NCBI RefSeq assembly: GCF_037392515.1
Contig: NC_090290.1
Span: forward strand, 37,082,753 to 37,146,752
Reading direction: 5' to 3'
DNA from: Haliotis asinina
Lineage: Eukaryota; Mollusca; Gastropoda; Lepetellida; Haliotidae
Length of the DNA stretch: 64,000 nucleotides
Part shown: positions 55,925 through 64,000 of the stretch, one piece after another
Numbering within the stretch: the first letter of the stretch is position 1
Layout of the letters: every line of letters starts with the position of its first letter
Translations under genes and position numbers: made by a program
Notes under the pieces: model-generated
Seen by the model: the letters and a program-made list of their open reading frames with translations, nothing else
The model's database searches: none
Told to the model about the DNA's origin: nothing

Positions 55925-56590
55925 CAGGTATATTCACGCTCCCCATGACCTTCAAAAGTCAGGGCTGGAGAGTCGTAAGCGCTCCAAAAATCTATCATAG
56001 AAGTGCTTATTTTTTCTTGTCAAAGTCTCTTAACATCATTCCGTGTTGCTGGGCGTCACCTAGGTGGCGTCAGCGGGGTTTTCCATCCACGTCAACTTGA
56101 ACAACCGTTATATAATGGTGTTCCAGCGATGTTGAAAATCTCACTGAAAATAGTTTCAGTGACTCAGATGCCCATGCATGTACTTCGTGATTACTCACCA
56201 ACGCTGATGCTCAACCATATGCACATATGCATAAGACCATGCACGTGTTGGGCATCCTGTTAAAACACGTCTGGGTGTTGCGTGTTGGGCTCAGACACAC
56301 GCGAGAACGGACTCACAGACATAATCAGAAGATATCATCGCATTTAGCTGGCGTCAGATCATTGAAATAAACTTATTTCTTCAAAGCGTTGCATAATGCA
56401 TATGGTTTCGTATTCCGGCGTCCCACAACTGAATTCAACTGTTGCGTATGTGTTAAGGTTAGACGAGAGGGTTTTTTATTTGTCTTGCTTTTTTATATAT
56501 ATAAATACAAATAATCAATTATTCATACATACGCATGTACTCATCCCTGAGTTATTGTTTTTGATATTTACAATGACAGGATAACCTGCG
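55925..56590. other. Unassigned spacer
   Basis: No supported feature. Confidence 0.5.
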
Positions 56591-56599
56591 TGTATACGT

Positions 56600-56804
56600 G
56601 GACTATGTGATAAATAGCTGTCAACAATGTATGCTGCCATCAGTCAATGGTGACAGCAAACTATACTAGATGCTATAAATGTCATTCCATCATACTCACA
56701 GCCTGTTGTGTAGACTGACCACACATAAGATGACCGGCCATGTATGAAATAAAAAATGTCAAAGGGGCTTATAAAATGCATTCCTTCTCCCCCTCATCCA
56801 CAAG
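56600..56804 (+). repeat. ~205-bp block shared with 59770-59975, upstream of a SINE-B
   Basis: Aligns in inverted orientation: AGCTGTCAA..GTATGCTGCCATCAGTCA, CATTCCATCAT..CTCACAGC.TGTTGTGTAGA, CATGTATGAAATAAAAAATG. Both blocks adjoin a SINE-B 5' end. Confidence 0.8.
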
Positions 56805-57009
56805 ACCCGTGAAGATCAGCTTTAGAACTGCTTATGCTCATTGTAAGAGGACTAAAGGGATCGGGTGGTCAGGCTGGCTGACTTGGTTGACACGTGTCAT
56901 CTGTTGTCATCTACCAATTGCGTAGATCGATGCTTATGATGTTGATCACTGGACTGTCTGGTCCAGACTCGATTATTTACAGACCGCCGCCATATAGCTC
57001 ACTCACTCT
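56805..57009 (+). mobile_element. SINE-B lacking part of its tail
   Basis: ACCCGTGAAGATCAGCTTTAG to CCGCCGCCATATAGC, then directly TCACTCACTC. The conserved GGAATATTGCT..GTAAAAC segment is deleted. Confidence 0.85.
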
Positions 57010-57160
57010 TCCAAGAGTATTTAGTGTCATCCAGAAACTTTTCTATTCAGTACATTAATATAGACTTACGGTAGTCTCAGCGTTAAGGTCGGTTTTTACA
57101 ACGGTACAAAAGTCACTTAGCACGAGAACAATTTGTGTTATCACTAATGTTCAGTGATCC

Positions 57161-57236
57161 ATGAGTGGGTTACAGAATAGAGCGTTCACTCGTCACGCCT
57201 ACGACCCGGGTTCGATTCAGTACATGGGTACAATGA
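57161..57236 (+). mobile_element. SINE-A 5' half
   Basis: GAGTGGGTTACAGAATAGAGCG, TCGTCACGCCTACGACCCGGGTTCGATTC, then ACATGGGTACAATGAAG. Confidence 0.78.
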
Positions 57237-57239
57237 AGA

Positions 57240-58215
57240 TTTACGAAGATTTGTTTTCACTCTTAAGATTAGGTGAATTAAATATCACAAAGAATACAGG
57301 CAGAAGAAATAATATCCCAAGAGAATTAAGATTTTGTTCATTTTGCATAAACATTCGAGGTTCATTTCATGTTTATTTGTCCACAATACAGTGATTTAAG
57401 AACAAGATATATGTTAAATATTGTCTGTATAGATTCCAACTCTCTAATTCGCCTTCTCCAATGTGAAAACAGCAACTGTTTATGTATGTATGCAACATAT
57501 ATTACGGAAGCTCTGATGCGACGCAGCACTCTTTTATTGTAAATGAATACAAGATTGTTTTGTTATTGTGCACATCAATCGACTTATATTGTATCGTACA
57601 TTGTACATGGGCCTGTAGCCTTCCCGCTGAATAAAGTTATATATATGGGTGCAATGTGTATTCCTGTATCCCATTCAGGAACAACGTACGCATGCATTTT
57701 ATCAAGAACCACCGTATGTCGGACGTATTCATGCAACCCATTCCGTAACGAATGTATGTATTTGTGCACACATCCCATTCAACAACAAAAAAATATGAAT
57801 ACATGGACTCCACTCGAAGTAAGTGCTTTATACATATATTGTATATGGGTATTGGTGATTGTTGTATAAGAAACACGAGTCGGGTAAACTAGCAAATGGA
57901 ACCTCGGGATAAAGGAACGCTGTTTCATAATCATCCAAATAAGAAGTTCTTGAGATTTATTATAAACTGATCCACATAACAAGCTGACATTTTTCTCATG
58001 TGATTTAAAAAGGCTAGTAATGCAAAATATAGTTAGAACGTGTTTTCTAATATATCCACGAATAAAAACAATCTTATAACGAAGATTTAAGTGGAATCAA
58101 TGCAAGGAATATTCATATAAACATGATAACTCGGAACACGAAAACTTAAATAGTAGTTACAATTTGTTTTAAAAGACAAACGTATCAAACATTTTCCATT
58201 AAAATTCATTTTAGA
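57240..58215. other. Unassigned AT-rich spacer
   Basis: Weak repetition of CCCATTC at 57670-57785; no supported gene. Confidence 0.4.
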
Positions 58216-58506
58216 TTAAACCAAAGAATTATGGTGATGAGATTGTTTTTTCCAGCAATCGATGACAAAGGTACAACGAGCATTTGCCTCCCAAGATTCC
58301 ACGGTATAAATTTCACATTCAGCTCGTCTTGGTTTTTCCGACATTTCCGCGACCAACTCAGGTGCCCGTAACGATGTTAATACACTCTTCTGACATTTCT
58401 GAACATTTTTGACAAAACACATTTCGGTCTGAGATAAAATACCAAAACGTTTTCCTCGCGTAATTTCATAAGATATACGGCCCACCGCCTGTTGGTTTTC
58501 GTTCAC
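58216..58506 (-). CDS. Protein-like ORF with five cysteines, unknown
   Basis: A frame of about 95 codons is open from a possible acceptor (CATCCTTATTGAG) to a TAA at 58216. It includes GRISYEITRGKRFGILSQTE, then pairs of Cys (MCFVKNVQKC, and further on C..RC..DC near the end). Amino-acid use looks coding-like despite the AT-rich setting. No consensus AATAAA lies close downstream. The protein family is not recognised. It may be a terminal exon of a gene on the minus strand. Confidence 0.3.
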   Translation of the reverse strand: MNENQQAVGRISYEITRGKRFGILSQTEMCFVKNVQKCQKSVLTSLRAPELVAEMSEKPRRAECEIYTVESWEANARCTFVIDCWKKQSHHHNSLV

Positions 58507-58976
58507 TCAATAAGGATGCTGTCTGTAGTATAGAACAAAGGTCATGATCAGCCCTTTAATTTAAATGTCACGATCTATGGAACCTATTTGCGTGAATGAA
58601 GATCTATACATTCAACGAAAATAATTTCAAATTTTAAGTGTTGGAAGGCACGAAATTTCCTTTCTTTTGACAGAGTCGACTTGAGATGAATGTAGTTCTT
58701 CTGGTGTATTTTGAAATATATTTGTTCTGTGTTGCAAACAGAGGATTTCATTAGCAACGATTACAGAAAACACATGGGAAGGTTTAAAGAACAGATTTGT
58801 GTTTGTTTGGGGGTTTTTTATTTTGCAAATTTTGCTAGCGTCAAAAAACATCAGTTCGGTTCAATCAATTAGAAAGATTATTTTTTCATGATAATGAATG
58901 AGAAATTATGTTTTTCAAGACACGTTAACCGAACTTTGAGCAACTAGATGTTTATCAATCGCATCACAGTTGAATG

Positions 58977-59417
58977 TTAACTGCTGTAAATCTTCCCGAG
59001 GCTTTCGCAGCTTACAAGCATTGTTGTATAAACTCTAACAGATATATAGTTTTGTGATACTTCTGTGTTACCATGTAAGAAATAATACACATTGTGATGG
59101 GCAGACAGGCAATTGAGAATTTGATTATGTCTGTTTGGAGTACTGTTATTTAAGACGGTAGACTGATATGGAATAATTCTGAATTGAAACTGATTAAACC
59201 CTTGGGCGAGTGTCGTCAACAGTGGATCTGTATAATAATTTGCATAATGATAGTACTCAAAGACATTGGTTACCTTGATATTTTGGGCGGATGCAAATAT
59301 TCCTCTAGGAGGCGATATTATCTTTGAGAGCGTGGACATTCTCCATTGGTAACATATGATATTTCCTTTTATCTTGAAGTGAGTGAGTGAGTGAGTGACT
59401 TTAGTTATACGCCGCAC
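58977..59417 (-). CDS. 146-codon ORF that starts inside a SINE-B tail, unknown
   Basis: This is the longest non-repetitive frame in the window. Its first ~15 codons are read from the CACT-repeat end of the SINE-B copy at 59379-59654. Unique sequence follows, such as TNVFEYYHYANYYTDPLL and later CLSAHHNVYYFLHGNTEVSQ, to a stop at 58977. A GTAACC after ATCAAG and a GTAAGC near the end could be splice donors. No homology is recognised. It could be a chance ORF or a SINE-exonised exon. Confidence 0.22.
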   Translation of the reverse strand: MRRITKVTHSLTHFKIKGNIICYQWRMSTLSKIISPPRGIFASAQNIKVTNVFEYYHYANYYTDPLLTTLAQGFNQFQFRIIPYQSTVLNNSTPNRHNQILNCLSAHHNVYYFLHGNTEVSQNYISVRVYTTMLVSCESLGKIYSS

Positions 59418-59654
59418 TCAGCAGTATTCTACCTATATGGCGGTTGTTTGTAAACAATCGAGTCTGCATCAGGTAATTGGGTGATCAATTGCATGATCAT
59501 CGATCTACACAATTGGGAACCGATGGCAAGTGCCAACCAAGTCAGCCAGCCTGACCACCCTATCCCGTTAGTCGCCTCTTACGACAAGCACAGTCGCCTT
59601 TTATGACAAGCATGGGTTGCTGAAGGCCTATTCTACCCCGGGACCTTCACGGGT
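59379..59654 (-). mobile_element. SINE-B, full length
   Basis: GTGAGTGAGTGAGTGACTTTAG to CTACCCCGGGACCTTCACGGG. The most complete reversed copy in the window, with both CTTTTATGACAAGCATGGG and TACGACAAGCACAGTCGCC blocks. Confidence 0.93.
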
Positions 59655-59704
59655 CCTGAGGAAACGACAGCTGTGGAGGGAGATGGTGGTGACTGTTTCT
59701 GTTT

Positions 59705-59770
59705 CCCATTAGTCGCCTATTACGACGAGCATTAGTTACTAAATATCAGTTCTAAAGCTGATCTTCACGG
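59705..59770 (-). mobile_element. SINE-B 5' fragment next to the shared block
   Basis: CCCATTAGTCGCCTATTACGACGAGCATTAGTTACT..AGCTGATCTTCACGGTC. Confidence 0.78.
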
Positions 59771-59997
59771 TCTTGTGGAAGAGAGGGAGAACGAATGCAT
59801 GTTATGAGCTGATTTGACATTTTTTATTTCATACATGACCGGTTATCATATGTCTGATCAATCTACACAACACGCTGTGAGGATGATGGAATGACGATGA
59901 CGGCATCTGGTACAGTTTGCTGTTACCACTGACTGATGACAGCATACGTTCTTGACAGCTCTTTATCAATCTATTCTAACCCGAATCTTCACGGGTG
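59770..59997 (-). repeat. Shared block, second copy, closed by a SINE-B head fragment
   Basis: Inverse of 56600-56804 (CATTTTTTATTTCATACATG, ACAACACGCTGTGAGGATGATGG, CTGTTACCACTGACTGATG), ending with CTATTCTAACCCGAATCTTCACGGGTG, a SINE-B 5' end. Confidence 0.8.
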
Positions 59998-59999
59998 TT

Positions 60000-60343
60000 T
60001 GTTCATGAACCGGATATATCATGAGAACGTATTATACTGGTCTGTTTAGCTTAACAAACTCTCTTCAGATGGTGCAATATAGTTTCCTGGTAAATTCTGT
60101 ATATTTGTTATCACAGGTACATATTATGGATGTGCATGTATGTATGCATCACAATGTTTACGATCATCATAAAAAATGTGAATGTCTTGACGAGTTGATC
60201 AGTAGAGATGTCGATACATGATGTGTTTGTCCCACGCGTAAGTGACTATACGTCAGTAAGTGAGTTCGGTTTAAATCCGTACAATGTGACATGTTGATGT
60301 GCGAGGAAACACAAATTGATACAGGTCCTATCAGTGCATCACA
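60000..60343. other. Unassigned spacer
   Basis: No supported feature. Confidence 0.45.
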
Positions 60344-60347
60344 TTAA

Positions 60348-61919
60348 AGGGGCATTGATGCGGAGCGAATAGTGTTTCTCGCCAACGGTCTGATTACGAA
60401 ATCAAGCTGCAAATTGGTCAGCACCCAATCCCTCACGGGGACTGGGCTCCTGTCCACATTAGCAGAATTTCTTTACCCTAAACAGTCAGGAGGGCGGATG
60501 CCTATTATATGCCATTATCTAAAAATATCCATGGTATTCCTTCTCTGAATGTAGCAAAATATCCCAGCAGTGGTCCCAAAGGTACAGTGACTGATCCAAT
60601 GTGATCCTATTTCTGTGTTTTTTATCTCGATATTTAATCATGACTTATGAAAATATGGTGTCTACAGGCACGTAGCGGGCCGTTTGTGTCCGAAAGATTG
60701 CAAAGCTCTATATTTAGATAGTTTTGAGGGTTGGCACAGCTGTCAAAGCAAAAATCGTGAGTAAATTTTGGTAGCCATGGTAGCTACCCTTGTTTATTAT
60801 CTATATATGTTGATAAAAACACACAGTTGATTTATTTGAATTCGTAAACGACAAAACAACGACTTTGCCATTGGTAGAGAAATTTGAAAATTTTATTACG
60901 CAAAAAAGCTGATTTCGCCTACTTACCCAAGTACACAGCAAATGCCTGTATGCATTTCTTATGTAAGAACGAAGTTCCGTTGGTATCCTACAGGTTGGTA
61001 TCCTAACAGGTTCCCATTTGGCATTTCTCCTGTATTGTCTAAATACTCAACATTATTATTTAAGGTCTAGCGTGAGAAATGTATTACATATGCATGTTAT
61101 GTAATGTGTGCACGAAAGGGTTTATCAGCTGAGTGTCAAAACAAACATAGATCAAGGATTAACCGATAACACACTGATTGATTAATTACTTTTATTTTCT
61201 ACAGCGGATTTGTCGAACTATTGGTAAACTAAATTACTTAGAATGGCGGACATCATACAATTAGTTGCCAGGTGTGCTATTTTGGGTGACCAATGAGAAC
61301 TTTATCAGGTTTTTACCAGTGTGAAAGACCTGAAACGATGTGTCACTTTTTAACAAATTAGACTGTTGTAAGACACACGACATAGAGCAGGATTATTTAC
61401 CAGCTGCAGACACACGACATAGAGCAGGATTATTTACCAGCTGAAGATGAATGGAATATCGTTCTTTTATCTGGATATTGATGGATATATTCCTGAACAA
61501 GGTAGTAGCTTGACATTGTTGCTATAACATTGGTCTGTTTAAAATTCATTATTGGCGTTTTGTTTTAATCTATTTGTTGAAGCATTCAGCAGAATCTATA
61601 TGACAGAAAACACACATTTGATCGCGTACCTTGGCTTCGTTATTTTTCCATCCTAACAGTTTTTTACCATTTCTACCGCTGGCAGATGATTAACCTGCAA
61701 AGTGTTTCATTTGTTTTCATAATACATTTGTAATGAAGTGAAAATGACTTCACCTAAGTTGATCTGTCTATAATTAAACTCTCAACTACGCATGTGGGCT
61801 GCGAAGCAGAGATCACGAACCAGTCACGAATTCTGGGATATCATCTGGGTACTCACGGGAAAAAAACAATAACAAAAGTAACAACCAGTCCACGGAAATT
61901 ACTCCGCATCAGTGCCCCT
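60348..61919 (-). mobile_element. Non-autonomous TIR transposon, copy 2 (inverted relative to copy 1)
   Basis: It is bounded on both sides by TTAA (60344-60347 and 61920-61923). The TIRs are AGGGGCATTGATGCGGAG and its inverse. The internal sequence matches 5891-7930 on the opposite strand at clearly high identity by eye, without the SINE and AC insertions. It carries its own short tandem duplication of about 36 bp (61375-61445, motif ACACGACATAGAGCAGG). No coding capacity is visible. Confidence 0.78.
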
Positions 61920-61923
61920 TTAA

Positions 61924-63190
61924 TCAAGTTTATCCCCATTTACCCAACGCCCTGTAAATCACAGTATTTTCAGCCATACAGTGACTAAAACAAACTCTGA
62001 ATACAAGGTAAATACATTTAAATATATACTTTCCATCAAAACACATTATATGTTTTGTGTATATATGTGGTGACATCGAAGATGAATTTCTCCACTTCAT
62101 GTGAAGAGCTGCGTTTGGGTGTAATTTTTGTAAATAATTCGCCTGTCTTCACTGAATTTTATCATTTATTAAACTCATGACAATAATCTTTTCAACGTTG
62201 CGAAATTGTTTTACAATACATCAGTTGTAAACAGTACCTTTAAACAGTATGGAATATTTTGCAAAATGTAGTTGCTTGAAGTGGCTGCATTTTCTCTAGA
62301 AAGTCTAAACTTTTAATGGGAAGTATCGAGGTGCTGATGATATAGTCGGTCAGTGCAGCTGACTTTGCATTTCGTGGAGATTACTTTCATTGTAAAAGTA
62401 GTTTTATCCTGCCATTTACATAGATAAATCAAACGTAAATTTAACTACAGTACTTAAATCGTCAACATTTACAAACAATTGGCCTTTACAAAACGCAAAA
62501 GATCGAAGCTGTTCCCTGTAATATGCAGCCGGAATACAGTTCACTCACACTCTGTGTATCCACGTTGATCGTTCGTTACTCAGTGTTGGACATAGCTGAG
62601 TTACCTGTCAGTCATAGGAGCAGGATCCGAATGTAATTGTAGCGCCGGACACTTGCGGGTAATTGGAAGAAGCACAATAGACATCAGTCAATTAAATCTC
62701 ACGTAATCAACGACATCAACAGTCGAATGTAATTTCGCAAGCAGGCTATCCAATGCAGAATCGTCTACTATGTAACGAACGACAATGATGCTTGAGAAAG
62801 CTGGAATCGACAAGTACGTTCTCTACTAGTTTATTTCGGAAGATACCATTGTCATCAACTGCTTTTTAAGGAGATGTAAGAAGGTACTTTGTACTTTAAT
62901 AACTTCAACATTTCCGATGTTTTCCACACTTCATTGGAATTACATATTTTCATAGGCGAAATAACATCAAAGGGTACGACTGTGTCTCGAAATAATTTCT
63001 TTTGAGACAGTAAAGCGGAGTACGTATTTTTTACGTCAGTAGGGTCTTCGTGCGCAGCATTCTTATAGTGACAAATAATATACATTCTGGTTGGATACTC
63101 GGAATGTCACGTGACAGTATCGCGTGGATCAAGGTGAAGGGCGCATCTGCCATCACATGATAGCGTCTCTCAGTCTCTCAGTCTTTACTC
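61924..63190. other. Unassigned spacer
   Basis: No supported feature. Confidence 0.5.
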
Positions 63191-63197
63191 TAGATCA

Positions 63198-63345
63198 GTG
63201 TTTTTTATATTTTTATATTATTTGTTTTTTTGTTGTTGTTGTTTTTTGTTGCTGTATGTTCGTTTTTGCTTTTGTTTGTTTGTTTTGTTTTTAATAATTT
63301 TTTTTAGTTTATTATTTTTATTTATTTATTTTTTTCTGGGGTGTT
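63198..63345. repeat. T-rich low-complexity tract
   Basis: TTTTTATATT, TTGTTGTTG and TTTATTTATT runs. The Phe/Leu-rich ORF over it is an artefact. Confidence 0.85.
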
Positions 63346-63349
63346 TATT

Positions 63350-64000
63350 CAAGCAGTGTTCCCAGCAAAACGTCGTAGACGAATCAAAATATCTAGAATA
63401 GCATCTTTTACAGTATAGAAGTCTATTATCTCTGCCTTCAAGGGAATTAAGAGATCTTGTTTCAGTAACTTGTAAGAAAAATCAATTTTCAGACTTTCAA
63501 CTTTCAGAAAAATCATAGTTACATAGAACATGCAACGCAAATACTTTTTAAGAAAATTATCCTTTGTTGTAGGTATGTATGCTGAGATGTAATGTTACAG
63601 CCAATGTATAAAATGAAGCAATTTGTAAATTGCCAGAAATTTTCAGTCAATTTGTTAACTGCCTGATTCACTCAGTCAGTCTACAAATTGCCTAAAAAAT
63701 TAGTCGATTTATCTGACAGATTGACTGAAACTCCCTTTCAGTGTATCATTATTATTAATGTATAAAAAACTTAACTTTTAGAAAGACACAGACACTCAAG
63801 GGACATCTTTGTTGATGTAAAACAATAGTTCAACAATATTTCAAAATGTGAAAAAAACTTTGGGTGACATTGTTAGCAAACATTTTGGTAGCACAAGTGA
63901 GGCTTATGTGACACCTGTTGTTTCATTTGACTCCAGCTTTAAAACGCTTGTTGGTTGCAGATCGCCTGCCACCCTCTGAATACTTGGCAGTGCATATAAC
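63350..64000. other. Unassigned spacer to window end
   Basis: A small inverted pair (CAATTTGTAAATTGCC near 63620, CTACAAATTGCCT near 63680) is present; nothing else. Confidence 0.4.

Noticed and set aside
63198..63401. Phe/Leu-rich plus ORF resembling a membrane protein
   Set aside because: Product of a T-rich low-complexity tract.

Overview
This window is eukaryotic, non-coding-dominated genomic DNA. It most likely comes from a marine vetigastropod mollusc, probably an abalone (Haliotis). That assignment rests on two short interspersed element families that I recognise from abalone sequence: a ~165-bp tRNA-headed SINE (called SINE-A here) and a ~265-bp SINE (SINE-B). Both end in the same 3' segment, which reads roughly GCTGGAATATTGCT..GCGGCGTAAAACTAAACTCACTCACTC. 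Together they appear about 45 times in 64 kb. Splice-site-bounded exons, AATAAA signals, long AT-rich introns or spacers and abundant micro- and minisatellites fit an invertebrate genome. There are no operons, CRISPR arrays or bacterial signals.

Genes are sparse. (1) On the minus strand at 2096-234 is a probable three-exon gene for a small secreted six-cysteine peptide: a signal-peptide exon, a cysteine exon with matching phase, a tentative terminal exon and a polyadenylation signal. (2) On the minus strand at 10922-4081, a signal-peptide exon ends in phase 1. A short glycine-rich terminal exon of matching phase, with its own AATAAA, lies 6.6 kb downstream; joining the two is tentative. (3) On the plus strand at 28107-28421 is the last coding exon of an SLC17-type (sialin / vesicular-glutamate-transporter-like) major-facilitator transporter; I did not find its earlier exons here. 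A few isolated ORFs (27.2 kb, 20.0 kb, 58.2 kb, 59.0 kb) look protein-like, but I recognise none of them.

Layout by region. 0-11 kb holds the two small secreted-peptide genes, a 31-bp minisatellite, a ~2 kb TIR transposon with a SINE inserted in it, and a decayed L1/Tx1-like LINE interrupted by a 477-bp foldback MITE. 11-16 kb is SINE-dense and includes a tandem array grown from a SINE-B head. 16.9-18.0 kb is a 36-bp minisatellite. 19-28 kb holds SINEs, four minisatellites and the SLC17 exon. 28-38 kb holds SINEs, a foldback-containing dispersed repeat and a hAT-like MITE. 38.9-40.1 kb is a Tc1-like transposase fossil split by a hexanucleotide array. 40.9-42 kb holds 57-bp and 45-bp arrays. 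42.5-48.9 kb holds SINEs and small MITEs. 49-59 kb is mostly unassigned spacer with scattered SINEs. 60.3-61.9 kb is the second, inverted copy of the TIR transposon. The last 2 kb is spacer.

All calls come from reading the sequence by eye. Family assignments rest on recognised motifs, not on database searches. Repeat boundaries without a stated target-site duplication are approximate to about 10 bp.
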